DNA of 64,000 bases, taken from Mycolicibacterium iranicum. Lineage in GTDB: Bacteria; Actinomycetota; Actinomycetes; Mycobacteriales; Mycobacteriaceae. The translations under genes were made by a program, and so were the position numbers. The notes below the pieces were generated by a model, which was not told the origin of the DNA, ran no database searches, and worked only from the letters and a program-made list of their open reading frames with translations. The stretch is from the NCBI RefSeq assembly GCF_014190915.1, contig NZ_JACHVU010000007.1, forward strand, positions 62,001 to 126,000, given 5' to 3'. Below, in pieces: positions 19,486 to 29,740 of the stretch (the stretch's first letter is position 1; each line of letters opens with the position of its first letter).

Positions 19486-19878
19486 CTAGCGCTCCTCGAG
19501 CACCGCGACCGCCGCCGCCGTGTCCGCCTCATGGGTCAGCGACAGGTGGATCGTCACCTCTTTGAGGTGCTCGGCCACCGCCCCGGACAACCGCACCCTG
19601 GGCCGGCCCCACATGTCGGTGATGACCTCGATGTCGCGGTGGATCGCCTCGGGCAGGACCGGACGCTTCGAGAACCGGGATCCGGACCAGGCCTTGATCA
19701 CCGCTTCCTTCGCCGCCCACCGGGCTGCGAGGTGGCGCGCCGCCGACGAACTCTTGTCGGCGGCGTCGCGCCGCTCGCCCGGCGTGAACGTCTCGGCGAA
19801 CACCGTGCCGGGCCGGTCGACCTGTTCGGCGAACTCCGGAATGGAAACGAGATCGATGCCTATCCCGACGATGCCCAC
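19486..19878 (-). CDS. acpS: holo-[acyl-carrier-protein] synthase AcpS
   Basis: A 130-residue phosphopantetheinyl transferase. The Mg/CoA motifs are GIDLVSI (Asp9) and RWAAKEAVIKAW (Glu58), with C-terminal HLSLTHEADTAAAVAVLE. It modifies the ACP domain of the FAS I encoded 22 bp upstream, with which it is surely co-transcribed. The GTG at 19878 gives the N-terminus MGIVGIGIDL, the form known in M. tuberculosis Rv2523c; a second in-frame GTG at 19887 would add three residues. Confidence 0.96.
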   Translation of the reverse strand: MGIVGIGIDLVSIPEFAEQVDRPGTVFAETFTPGERRDAADKSSSAARHLAARWAAKEAVIKAWSGSRFSKRPVLPEAIHRDIEVITDMWGRPRVRLSGAVAEHLKEVTIHLSLTHEADTAAAVAVLEER

Positions 19879-19900
19879 GGGCAGCACGCTATCTCACCGG

Positions 19901-22900
19901 TCAACGCCGATACACGCCGTTCTCGTCCAGGCGGGACGCGGTGTCGAGCAACATCGCGGCCTCCTGTGCCTTCTCCGAATGGTCGCCGTCGAAACGCCGG
20001 TCGGCGGGCCGTTCGAACATCGGCCTGCCACCGGCGATCGCCGAGGCCAGCCTGCGCTGTCCGGCCAGCGTGCGCTCCTGGGCCTGGGCGGTGTAGGTCG
20101 CCCGCTGCTCCGGAGTCAGGGTGGCCAGGAAGGCCTGCGGGTGCACCAGGGCGATCAGGCCGGACACGTGGCCGAACCCGAGGCTGGTGACCAGACCCGC
20201 CTTCAGGGGGTACTTCTCCCCCAGGTGGAGGGTCTCACGCGGCCACACGAAGTGCGCCGAGGTCGCCAGCTCGTCGTCGACACAGTCCAGGCTGCGGTTC
20301 GGCGGGATCACGCCGTCGCGCAGCACCTGGCACAGACCCATCATCTGGAAGACCGCCGCGCCGCCCTTGGCGTGCCCGGTGAGGCTCTTCTGGCTGACGA
20401 TGAACAGTGGCGCACCGTCGGACCTGCCCAGTGAGTCGGCGAGCCGCTCGTGCAACTCGGTCTCGTTCGGATCGTTGGCCAGCGTCGAGGTGTCGTGCTT
20501 GTAGATCACCGCGATGTCGTCAGCGCCCACGCCCAGCTTGTTCAGCGACCGCGCCAGCACCGAATCCCTGCCGCCGCGGCCGGCGCCGAGCGCGCCCAGG
20601 CCGGGGGCCGGGATCGAGGTGTGCACGCCGTCGGCGAACGACTGCGCGTAACCGACGACCGCCAGAACCGGCAGGCCCATCCTCAGCGCCAGGTCGCCGC
20701 GGGCCAGCAGCACCGTGCCGCCGCCCTCGGCCTCCAGGAAGCCGAGCCGCCGCCGGTCGTTGGCGCGCGAGAACTTCGAATCGCTGATGCCCTTGGCCCG
20801 CATCACCTCGGTGTCGGCCGTGGCCGCCATGTCGCCGAAGCCCATGATGGCCTCCAGCGTCATGTCGTCGAAACCACCCGCGACCACGAGCTCGGCCTTG
20901 CCGAGCTTGATCTTGTCCACGCCCTCTTCGACGGACACAGCCGCGGTGGCGCAGGCGCCGACCGGGTGGACCATCGCGCCGTAACCGCCCACATAGGACT
21001 GCATCACGTGTGCGGCAACAACATTCGGCAGGACTTCCTGCAGGATGTCGTTCGGCTTGCTCCGGCCCAGCAGGTTGCCGTGATACATGGTCTGCATCGA
21101 CGTCATGCCACCCATACCGGTGCCCTGCGTCGAGGCCACCAGGCTCGGGTGCACCCAGCGCATCAGCTCGGTCGGGGTGAAGCCCGACGACAGGAACGCG
21201 TCCACGGTCGCCACGATGTTCCACAGCGCCACCCGGTCGATCGAGGTGGCCATGTCCTGGCTGATGCCCCACACCGTCGGGTCGAAGCCCGTCGGGATCT
21301 GAGCGCCCACCGTCCGCGACAGCTTGGTCTTGCGCGGCACGCGAATCTCGGTGCCCGCCTTGCGGATAACCTCCCAGTCGCCGGAATCGGGGATCGGCCG
21401 GGCCACGGTGTGCTCGGGATCGAACTCGACGAACGCCCGTGCGTCGGTCTCGCTGGAGACCACGAAGCGGAAGTCCTTGTCCAGGAAGACACTGACCAGC
21501 AACGGCGACGCGTGGTCGGGATCGATCGCCCCGTCGTCGACGAACTCACGGATACCGCATCGGCTCACGACCTCGTCGTGGTAGCGCTCGACCAACTCGG
21601 ACTCGTCGACCAGATCGCCGGATTCGGTGTCATACCAACCCGGTTGCGGATCGTCCTCCCACTTGATCAGGCCCGTGGTCCACGCCAGTTCCAGCACGCC
21701 CGCGGCCGACAGTTCGTTGTCGACCTCCATCTCGAAACGGGTGCGCGACGAACCGTAGGGCCCGAGCTCGGCACCGCCGACGATGACGACGAGGTCGGCG
21801 GGGTCGACGTCGAGGTCGGCCCACTCCGGTGCGGGCGCCGACGTGGCCGGACGCGGCGGGGACGGCAGCGCAGCGATCATGTGATCGGCCGCGTCGTCGT
21901 CTGCATCCTCGTCCGCGGTTGCGGCGGAACCGTTTTCGCGGGCCTTGGTGGCCAGCTCCGACAGATCCAGGTCGATCTCGGCCAGGCCGCCGGTCATGTC
22001 GGCGAGCACCGGTTCCCGGGCCGCCGCGACCTTGGTCTCCACATCGCACAGGTCCAGCAGCATGCCGGCCATCTGCTCGGTGGAGTAGGTCGTCAGTCCG
22101 GCTTCCTCGACGGCGTCGACGATGACGTCGTTGTGCCCCATCAGACCGGTGCCGCGCGTCCAGCCGATCAGCGCGTGCGCCAGGCTGACACGCTGCGCCC
22201 ACGAGGTCTCGGCCTTCCAGCGCGACACGACGGCGTCCAGCGCCGCCTTCGACTCGCCGTAGGCCCCGTCACCGCCGAACTTTCCGCGGTTCGGCGAACC
22301 CGGCAGCACCACGTGCAGGCGCGCGGCGATGTCGCGGTCGGCACCGATGTGGGACAGGCCGCCGATGAGCCGCTGCACGGCCCACAGCAGGACCTTCATC
22401 TCCATCTCGGAGCGCGATCCGGCCTCGGACAGGTCGCCGCCCACCCGCGGAGCCGCGAACGGGAACAGCAGCGTCGGCGTCAACGCATCCTTGATGTGGA
22501 TCGACTTGGGCCCGAGGCTCTCGGACTGTTCGGTGCCGATCCACTCCACCAGTGCGTCGATGTCGTTGTAAGAGGCCATGTTCGCCGGCAGGACCCACAG
22601 CTTCGCGTCGAAGCGCGCGTTGTCGCGGTAGAGCTGACGGTAGAAGGCCAGCCGGGAGTCGTCGAGCTTCGACGTCGTCGCGACGACCGTCGCGCCGCCG
22701 TCGAGCAACTGCGCGACCACCGACGCCGCGATCGAACCCTTGGACGCACCGGTGACGACCGCGATCTCGTCGCAGTAGCGGCCCTTGCCCGGGTTCTCCG
22801 CACCTGCGGCGGCCCGTGCGTAGAGCGATGCGTGGACGTTGCGGCCCGCCGCCAGGGCCTTGCCCTGCCAGTAGGTGGCCTGGGTGCCGACGACGTGACC

Positions 22901-25900
22901 GGTGCCCTCGAAACGTTCGGAGAGGCGGGCCCAGTCGGCGTCGATGTCGCCTTCGTCCATCAGCCAGATGCGGACCAGATCCTCACGCGCACTGGCCCAG
23001 CGGTCGTCGAGGACCACGGCCTTGCGGGCGTCGAACACCGGCGCCACCAGACGAGGCCAGTCCGAACCCAGTTCGGCGGTGACCAGGTCGATGAGCTCGG
23101 CGTCGGCCGACGCCTCAGGCGTGGCGAAGGGCGCACCGAGGCCCAGCTGATCGAGAATCGTGCGCGCCGCCGAGGCGAGCACGCCGTCGGGTCCGGTGAC
23201 CTGTTCGGCGAACTCGCCGAGCGCCGCGGAATCGACGACCCCGCCGCCACCGCCGGCGGCGGAGGGCAGCGACACCGGCACACCGAGGCGGGCACCGACC
23301 GCCGCCACTGCGGTGTCGATCGCCTTGTCGACGGCCGCGGCATCGGCGAGCGCGCCGTCGTGCAGGCCGCCCAGCGCACCACCGCGGACACTGGAACCCT
23401 CCCGGGTGCCCAGCGCCACCTCGACGGTGGCGTGCTTGGCCCAGCCCTCGCCGAGCTCCCAGGTCTTCTTGACCCGCTCGGCGATGTAGGCCGGCCGCTT
23501 TCCGGACGGCCCGAAGACCGTGCGCAGCTGGTCGTTGATCGCGTCGGACAACACCGGACCGAACGGCTTGTAGGTGCGGGCCAGCTTGGTGACCTGCCCC
23601 TTCAGCCCGGCCAGGTCGGCCTCCGCCGCGCCGTCGATGGCGCCGAGGTTCAATTCCGAGCCGAGGTCGACCAGCATCTGGTTGCGCCGCGACGACGCAC
23701 CGTCGGTGATCGACTCGATGGAATCCAGCGCCTCGATCTGGTCGATGCGGATCTTGGCCGACAGCGCGATGAGCGCCATCGTCGCATCGGCCGCGTCGAA
23801 CGCGAGGTCGTCCGGGCGGGGTCCACCGCTGGGCGCCGCAGCAGGCGCCGGAGCGGCGGCGGGTGCCGCCGACGGGGCCGCCTCGGCCGCGGGCGCGGCC
23901 TCCTCGGGCGCCTCGTCGATCTCGGGCTCGGGATCGGTGTCGGTCGCGAACAGCACCGCGGCGTCACGCTCGGCGTTGAGCACCTCGGTGGTGTTGTGCG
24001 AATACTCCGGCAGCTTCAGCGTGTTCGCGGCCAACCCGGCGACGGTCGGCGCGTTCTTGACGCCGATCTCGACGAAGCGCTCCACCCCGAGACCACCGGC
24101 GGCCTCTTCGATGAACAGCAGATCCTGGGTCTCGATCCAGCGCACCGGGCTGGCGAACTGCCAGGCCAGCAATTCGATGACGATCTTGCGGCACAACTCG
24201 TTCGGGCGTTCGTTACGCCACGTGTCGTAGTCGGCGAGGATCTCGTCAAGCGGCTCGGCGGGAACCAGATCGCGGATCTCCTGGATGAAGTCGCGGTCGA
24301 GGGTGAACGGCCGTGGCACCAGATTCGGGATGTACCGGCCGACCAGCAGCTCGGCATCGCTGGGTTCGGGCATCACGCGCTCGAGCGCCCGGCGGAAATC
24401 GGCGACGCCGACACGCAGCACCGAGGAGTGGAACGGCACGTCGATGCCCGGCACCAGGATGAACGAGCGCTTCCCGCCCGACATCTCGCGACGCTTCTCG
24501 ACCTCCTCCTCCAACGCTTCGAGACCGGCGACGGTCCCGGCGATCGCGTACTGCGAACCGCGCAGGTTGAAGTTGACGATCTCCAGGAATTCGCCTGTGC
24601 GCTCGGAGATCTCGGCGACGAAGTCCTTGACGTCGGCGTCGTCGAGGTCGATCTGGGACGGCCGGATCGCGGCCAGGCGGTAGTTCGACCTGCCCTGGGC
24701 GTCGCGCGGCACGATGTCGTGCATCTTGGATCCGCGGTGGAATACCACCTCCAGGAGCGCGGGCAGTTCGTAGACACCGGACACGCACGCCAGCGCGGTG
24801 TACTCGCCGACCGAGTGGCCGCACGCGATGGCGCCCTCGACGAACGCGCCCTGCTCCCGCATCTCGGCCACCTGGGCGGCGGCCACCGTGGCCATCGCGA
24901 CCTGGGTGAACTGCGTCAGGTACAGCACGCCCTCGGGGTGGTGGTAGTGCACCCCGGAGGCGATGAGGCTCGTCGGGTTGTCACGGACGACGTGCAGCAC
25001 CGAGAAGCCCAGCGTCTCGCGCGTGAACTTGTCGGCGATGTCCCAGATCTTGCGGGCGGCCTTGGACCGCGCACGGACCTCCATGCCCATACCCTTGGAC
25101 TGGATGCCCTGACCCGGGAAGGCGTAGACGGTCTTCGGTGCAGCCAGCTGCGCCGTCGCCGACATCACCAGCTCGCCACCCGATCCATTCCCCGGGCCGG
25201 CTTCGCTCGCTGCCCGCCGAGCCTTCGCAGTCACCTCGATGATCTCGGCGCCTCGGTCGATGCCGACGCGGTCGACGCGGAACTCGATCTCGTCGCCGGG
25301 CAGCACCATCCCGAGGAAGCGGGAGGTCCAGCCGACCAGGCGGGCCGGCGGGGTGGCGCGACCGTCGGTCGCGGTGACCGCATGCTGGGCCGCGGCGGAC
25401 AGCCACATGCCGTGCACGATGGGCGTTTTCAGCCCGGCGAGCAGTGCGGCCGCACGGTCGGTGTGGATGGGGTTGTGGTCACCGGAGACGACGGCGAACG
25501 CGCTCATGTCGACGGGGGCGGTGACGATGACGTCGCGCCGCCTGCGCCGCGGGGTGTCCGTGGCGTTGTCGGTGATCGCCCCACCCGCGCGCGGCGGGTC
25601 GGCCAGCTCGGCGGCACCGGTGCGGCCGCGGATCGCGAAGCGCTCCTCCAGCGTCGCCAGGACGGTGCCCTCGGCATCGGTGATCGACACCTCGACGGGG
25701 ACCACGCGGCCCACCTCGGTGTCGTTGGCCGCCAACGCCGTTGCCGTGACGGTCAAGTCGCCCTTCGTGGCGGGCATGGCCGCCAGCAGATGGGCGGCGT
25801 GGTCGAGGTGGACCAGGCTGAGCAGCCCCTCGACGACCGGGAACCCGTCCTCGGTGAGGGCAGAGCCGATGGCGGAGAACACCGCGGGCCAGCACAGGCC

Positions 25901-28900
25901 GACGAGTGCGTCGGGCACCAGGGTCAGGCCCGGCGCCAGCGGGGCCCCGAAGGTCGCGGTCACGCCGGTGTGGTCGGCCACCTTCTCCGGATCCCATTCG
26001 ACCGTGACCGTGGAGGTGTTGTCCTGCACGGCGGGAAGCGATTCCGGCCCGTCGACGCCGGCGGCGATCGCCAGCACCGCGCGCATCGCCGTCGCGGCGT
26101 CCTCGACCGTCACGATCGGGGCGCCACCGTCGACTGTGGTCGCGGGAAGGGTGAAGCGGATGTCGATCCAGGTGTCGGAGAGCGGCACGCTCAGCGTGAC
26201 CGAGACCTTGCCTGCGTCGTCGGTCGACTGCTCCAGGCGCGCACCGGTGTTCGGATGCGTGGCGCTGGGCTTACCGGGCACGTCGTTGACCTGCCACTCG
26301 CCCGGTGCGCCGATGCGGTGCACCGGGTTGATCGCGGTGCGCCCCGCCCACAGGACGTCGGGCGAGTCGAGCACCACGGCGAGCGGACCGCTGACGTCGG
26401 CACGCGCCTGACGGCGCGACACCACCGACACCGGCTTCGCACCGGAAGCCAGCACGCGGTCGACGATCTCCTGCTCGAACCGGTCGAGCAGATCACCGAC
26501 AGGCTCGTCGACGCGGGTGATCCCCGCGACGGCCTGGGTGCCGGGGATGATGCAGACCTGGTCGGCGGTGTAGCGCGCATCGTGCGCCTGCCACAGTGAA
26601 TCGCTGCGCCACCAGCGCCGCACGTCCTTGTCGATGACCGGGACGAAGTTGACCGGCTTGCCGGGCTTCTTGCACAGCGTCACGAAGAACGGCACGTCGG
26701 CCGGATGCAACTTGACCGTCTCGGCATCCGGGTAGCGCGCCTGCAGCGCGGCGATCGCGGTGTCGGGGTTGTCGAGCAGCGCACGACCGTCGGTACCGGC
26801 CTCGGCACCTGCGCTGAACAGCGACTCGATCGGACCGGAGTCCTTCTCGTTGAGGCGGGCCTCGGCACGCTTGAGCATCGCCTCGAAGCGCTCGCGCCAG
26901 GTGTCGGCCAGCCAGGGGCTGCCCGGGCCCGCGGTGTCGGCGGTGCTGTCACCGTCGCCGATCGCCAGCTCGACGTAGCGCTGCAGCCACTGCAGGTAGG
27001 TCATGTCGCCGATGTCGCCGAAGTACGGCTTGGCGGTGTCGGCCATCGCGGCGATGATCTCGTCACGACGCTCGGCGACGGCGTCGGCGTCGCCGGCGAC
27101 CTCGTCGAGCAGACGTCCGCATCGCGAGGCGGTGTTGTCGATCTCGTGGATGTCGGCGCCGAGCTGACTGCGGCCGCTCGCCATCCCGTTGATGGCCTTG
27201 CCCGCGCCGACCCAGGTGTCGGTGCCCGTGGTGTCGACGAGCATCTGCTTGACGGCCGGCGAGGTGGTCGCCTCCAGGGTGGCCATGGCCGCGGTGCCGA
27301 CGAGGATGCCGTCGACCGGCATGTCTGGGAATCCGTAGTCCCGGGCCCACTCTCCGGACAAGTAGTCGGCCGCGCGTTCGGGCGTGCCGATACCGCCGCC
27401 GACGCAGATCGTGACGTTCGAGTACTTGCGCAGTTCGCCGTAGGTGCTGAGCAGGAGGTCGTCCAGGTCCTCCCACGAGTGGTGTCCACCGGCGCGGCCA
27501 CCCTCGATGTGCACGATGACGTCGCGGTCCGGAACCTCGGCCGCGATCTTGATGACCGACTTGATCTGGTCGACCGTGCCGGGCTTGAACACCACGCTGC
27601 TGATACCGACGGTGTGCAGCTCTTCGATCAGATCGACGGCCTCTTCGAGGTCGGGGATGCCGGCGGTCACGACGACGCCGTCGATCGGGGCGCCCGACTG
27701 GCGGGCCTTCTGGACCAGGCGTTTGCCGCCGACCTGCAGCTTCCACAGGTACGGGTCCAGGAACAGCGAGTTGAACTGGATGGCGCGGCCGGGCTCGAGC
27801 AGCTGGGTGAGCTCGGCGATGCGGGCGTCGAAGATCTCCTCGGTGACCTGACCGCCACCGGCCAGTTCGGCCCAGTGGCCGGCGTTGGCCGCAGCGGCGA
27901 CGATCTTGGCGTCGACGGTCGTCGGGGTCATGCCGGCGAGCAGGATCGGGGAGCGCCCGGTGAGACGGGTGAACTTGGTGGAGGCCTTCACCGAACCGTC
28001 CGGCAGGGTGACGGGCTGGGGCGCGTAGCTCGACCAGGCCGGGGCGACGGCCGGGGCGGCGCCGACGGTGAACAGGCTTCGCTGCCCGGCGCGCGTGGCG
28101 GCCGGCACGATGCCGATGCCCAGGCCGCGGATCACCGGCGCGGTCAACCGGGTGACGGTGTCACTGGGCCCGAGATCGACGATCCACTTGGCGCCCGTGG
28201 CGGCGAGGCCTTCCACTTCGGCCACCCAGTCGACCGGCTTGATGAAGATCGCCTCGGTCAGTTCGCGGGTGAGGTCGCGGTCCAGGCCGGTGCGGCCGGC
28301 CCACTCGTTGACCAGGTCCACACCGGCGGCCAGACGCGGGGTGTGGAAGCCGACCTCGACGTTGAGCTGGTTGAACACGGGGCGGAAGATCGCGCCGCCG
28401 CGCGTCTTGTTCTTGCGCTCGGCCTCTTCCCTCTCGCTGATCTTCTCGCAGTAGAGCTCGAAGCGCGCGAGCTGCTCGGGGGTGCCGGTGATGACGACCG
28501 AGCGCCTGCCGTTGCGGATCGACAGCGCCGGCGGCAGCACGGTGCGCACGTCCTGGGCGAATTCTTCGAGGAGCTCGGCCATGCGCGCGGGGTCGACGTT
28601 CAGGACGGAGACCATGGGCGCCTTGTCGCCGCGGCTGACCATGCCGCAGCGGCGGGACACCAGGGATCCGGCGGCGCCGATCAGCTGGCCGATGGCGAGC
28701 AGCTCGACGTCCCGGGTGCCGCCGGCCTTCAGCGATTCGACGGCTGTGACGCCCTGTGAGTGACCTGCGATGGCGACGGGCGGGTGCGCGTCCAAATCGA
28801 GCCCCTGGCGCTTCAGCGCCCGCTGTGCCGCCATCTGGGTCAGCAGGATGCCCGGACCGGAGATCGCGGCCGTGGTGAGGTCCTTGGTGGAGGGCAGCGG

Positions 28901-29221
28901 CTCGTCGGCGGCCAGCGCGCGGATCCATTTCATCGGTTCGAAGCCGATGGGTCGCACCACGACGAGCTCTCGCGCCAACGGCTCCAGGAGCAGCTCCGCC
29001 TCGGCGACGAGCTGGCTGATCTCGGACTCGATACCGGCCGAGTTGACGAGTTCTTCGAGGTTCTCCAGCCAGGGCCCACCCTGACCGCCGAATGCGACCG
29101 CGTAGGGCTCACCGGAGTGCAGGCGATCGACGAGGGCGTGCGATCCCGTCAGAGGTTCGAATTCCTGATCTGCCTGGCTCGTGGAGCCGGCGGTCGCACG
29201 GTGCTGGTCGTTGATCGTCAC
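19901..29221 (-). CDS. fas: type I fatty acid synthase FAS (multidomain)
   Basis: A single 3,106-residue polypeptide (the M. tuberculosis enzyme is 3,069) that makes C16-C26 acyl-CoAs for phospholipids and as primers for mycolic acid synthesis. Domains in order: acyltransferase (GHSQGVTA, about 152); FMN enoyl reductase (SPILLAGMTPTTVDAK, about 420); hydroxyacyl dehydratase hot-dog region (HGMWLSAAAQHAV, about 1267); malonyl/palmitoyl transferase (CGHSVGEYTALA, about 1467); an Ala/Pro-rich linker; ACP around SITDGASSRRNQ (about 1840); ketoreductase (VVTGASKGSIAASV, about 2157); and ketosynthase with the nucleophile in VGACATAAVSVEEG (about 2759), plus KHDTST and SLTGHAKGG. No PPT domain is present, and acpS follows. 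The GTG start comes after GAGGAG. Confidence 0.98.
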   Translation of the reverse strand: MTINDQHRATAGSTSQADQEFEPLTGSHALVDRLHSGEPYAVAFGGQGGPWLENLEELVNSAGIESEISQLVAEAELLLEPLARELVVVRPIGFEPMKWIRALAADEPLPSTKDLTTAAISGPGILLTQMAAQRALKRQGLDLDAHPPVAIAGHSQGVTAVESLKAGGTRDVELLAIGQLIGAAGSLVSRRCGMVSRGDKAPMVSVLNVDPARMAELLEEFAQDVRTVLPPALSIRNGRRSVVITGTPEQLARFELYCEKISEREEAERKNKTRGGAIFRPVFNQLNVEVGFHTPRLAAGVDLVNEWAGRTGLDRDLTRELTEAIFIKPVDWVAEVEGLAATGAKWIVDLGPSDTVTRLTAPVIRGLGIGIVPAATRAGQRSLFTVGAAPAVAPAWSSYAPQPVTLPDGSVKASTKFTRLTGRSPILLAGMTPTTVDAKIVAAAANAGHWAELAGGGQVTEEIFDARIAELTQLLEPGRAIQFNSLFLDPYLWKLQVGGKRLVQKARQSGAPIDGVVVTAGIPDLEEAVDLIEELHTVGISSVVFKPGTVDQIKSVIKIAAEVPDRDVIVHIEGGRAGGHHSWEDLDDLLLSTYGELRKYSNVTICVGGGIGTPERAADYLSGEWARDYGFPDMPVDGILVGTAAMATLEATTSPAVKQMLVDTTGTDTWVGAGKAINGMASGRSQLGADIHEIDNTASRCGRLLDEVAGDADAVAERRDEIIAAMADTAKPYFGDIGDMTYLQWLQRYVELAIGDGDSTADTAGPGSPWLADTWRERFEAMLKRAEARLNEKDSGPIESLFSAGAEAGTDGRALLDNPDTAIAALQARYPDAETVKLHPADVPFFVTLCKKPGKPVNFVPVIDKDVRRWWRSDSLWQAHDARYTADQVCIIPGTQAVAGITRVDEPVGDLLDRFEQEIVDRVLASGAKPVSVVSRRQARADVSGPLAVVLDSPDVLWAGRTAINPVHRIGAPGEWQVNDVPGKPSATHPNTGARLEQSTDDAGKVSVTLSVPLSDTWIDIRFTLPATTVDGGAPIVTVEDAATAMRAVLAIAAGVDGPESLPAVQDNTSTVTVEWDPEKVADHTGVTATFGAPLAPGLTLVPDALVGLCWPAVFSAIGSALTEDGFPVVEGLLSLVHLDHAAHLLAAMPATKGDLTVTATALAANDTEVGRVVPVEVSITDAEGTVLATLEERFAIRGRTGAAELADPPRAGGAITDNATDTPRRRRRDVIVTAPVDMSAFAVVSGDHNPIHTDRAAALLAGLKTPIVHGMWLSAAAQHAVTATDGRATPPARLVGWTSRFLGMVLPGDEIEFRVDRVGIDRGAEIIEVTAKARRAASEAGPGNGSGGELVMSATAQLAAPKTVYAFPGQGIQSKGMGMEVRARSKAARKIWDIADKFTRETLGFSVLHVVRDNPTSLIASGVHYHHPEGVLYLTQFTQVAMATVAAAQVAEMREQGAFVEGAIACGHSVGEYTALACVSGVYELPALLEVVFHRGSKMHDIVPRDAQGRSNYRLAAIRPSQIDLDDADVKDFVAEISERTGEFLEIVNFNLRGSQYAIAGTVAGLEALEEEVEKRREMSGGKRSFILVPGIDVPFHSSVLRVGVADFRRALERVMPEPSDAELLVGRYIPNLVPRPFTLDRDFIQEIRDLVPAEPLDEILADYDTWRNERPNELCRKIVIELLAWQFASPVRWIETQDLLFIEEAAGGLGVERFVEIGVKNAPTVAGLAANTLKLPEYSHNTTEVLNAERDAAVLFATDTDPEPEIDEAPEEAAPAAEAAPSAAPAAAPAPAAAPSGGPRPDDLAFDAADATMALIALSAKIRIDQIEALDSIESITDGASSRRNQMLVDLGSELNLGAIDGAAEADLAGLKGQVTKLARTYKPFGPVLSDAINDQLRTVFGPSGKRPAYIAERVKKTWELGEGWAKHATVEVALGTREGSSVRGGALGGLHDGALADAAAVDKAIDTAVAAVGARLGVPVSLPSAAGGGGGVVDSAALGEFAEQVTGPDGVLASAARTILDQLGLGAPFATPEASADAELIDLVTAELGSDWPRLVAPVFDARKAVVLDDRWASAREDLVRIWLMDEGDIDADWARLSERFEGTGHVVGTQATYWQGKALAAGRNVHASLYARAAAGAENPGKGRYCDEIAVVTGASKGSIAASVVAQLLDGGATVVATTSKLDDSRLAFYRQLYRDNARFDAKLWVLPANMASYNDIDALVEWIGTEQSESLGPKSIHIKDALTPTLLFPFAAPRVGGDLSEAGSRSEMEMKVLLWAVQRLIGGLSHIGADRDIAARLHVVLPGSPNRGKFGGDGAYGESKAALDAVVSRWKAETSWAQRVSLAHALIGWTRGTGLMGHNDVIVDAVEEAGLTTYSTEQMAGMLLDLCDVETKVAAAREPVLADMTGGLAEIDLDLSELATKARENGSAATADEDADDDAADHMIAALPSPPRPATSAPAPEWADLDVDPADLVVIVGGAELGPYGSSRTRFEMEVDNELSAAGVLELAWTTGLIKWEDDPQPGWYDTESGDLVDESELVERYHDEVVSRCGIREFVDDGAIDPDHASPLLVSVFLDKDFRFVVSSETDARAFVEFDPEHTVARPIPDSGDWEVIRKAGTEIRVPRKTKLSRTVGAQIPTGFDPTVWGISQDMATSIDRVALWNIVATVDAFLSSGFTPTELMRWVHPSLVASTQGTGMGGMTSMQTMYHGNLLGRSKPNDILQEVLPNVVAAHVMQSYVGGYGAMVHPVGACATAAVSVEEGVDKIKLGKAELVVAGGFDDMTLEAIMGFGDMAATADTEVMRAKGISDSKFSRANDRRRLGFLEAEGGGTVLLARGDLALRMGLPVLAVVGYAQSFADGVHTSIPAPGLGALGAGRGGRDSVLARSLNKLGVGADDIAVIYKHDTSTLANDPNETELHERLADSLGRSDGAPLFIVSQKSLTGHAKGGAAVFQMMGLCQVLRDGVIPPNRSLDCVDDELATSAHFVWPRETLHLGEKYPLKAGLVTSLGFGHVSGLIALVHPQAFLATLTPEQRATYTAQAQERTLAGQRRLASAIAGGRPMFERPADRRFDGDHSEKAQEAAMLLDTASRLDENGVYRR

Positions 29222-29740
29222 GTCGTGTGTTCTCCTCAGTGCTGTTCCGCGCTACATCGCTGTCGTGGGGCTGGTGGGGCGTCGAGGGGTGCGTGTGTGG
29301 GGGCACCCGCCTGGGCCGTCGATTCGGCGTCGAATCCCGCTGTCTCGTCCGCAGCCTCGGCCGGGTCCACGGGGACCCGCGGGCGGACACTCCAGCTGTT
29401 GTAAGAGTGTCATAAGAGACTGCCCTAGTTTGGCGCATCAAATGGTTACTGGTGAGTTCTACGCACCGGTAACAGCGGGTTGCATAACGCGCGCTCCGTG
29501 GCGGCTCCGGCCCTTCCGGGACAAACGTCCTGCATGCAGGTGGTTACGGTTGAGTAGGATAGAAGCGCAGTTCAAAGCAGTATTGTTACCAAATCGTTAT
29601 CTTGAATTCCGCGTTCTCAGATGGCGTTGCTCCGCTCGGCGGCGAGATGACAAGATCGCCCGACGTGTCCTGTCACGAATTCGCTGGGCGGACAGATGTT
29701 TGCTGCCAAAACCTACTAAAGAGTAAGTCCGGAGTCCGCC
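29222..29740. promoter_or_regulatory. fas upstream regulatory region
   Basis: 519 bp with no credible gene separates fas from the upstream DUF1906 gene on the same strand. An inverted repeat at 29445-29473 (GTTACTGGTG, 9-bp spacer, CACCGGTAAC; one mismatch) and further GTTAC half-sites at 29533 and 29585 suggest regulator binding. In mycobacteria the fas-acpS operon is controlled by the TetR protein FasR, so these are candidate FasR sites by inference. I could not settle the core promoter. A plus-strand -10-like TAGGAT (29555-29560) has no gene downstream. Confidence 0.5.

Noticed and set aside
20450..26599. A 2,049-codon open frame on the plus strand opposite fas
   Set aside because: It is an antisense shadow of the high-GC fas gene. 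Its composition (Arg/Val/Gly/Asp/His-rich, no domains) is typical of the complementary frame, and no start signals are present.
29181..29726. A 181-codon plus-strand frame in the fas upstream region
   Set aside because: It overlaps the fas 5' end, shows no domain and has Arg/Cys-rich random composition. The region is better read as regulatory. A plus-strand transcript from TAGGAT 29555 is possible but unsupported.
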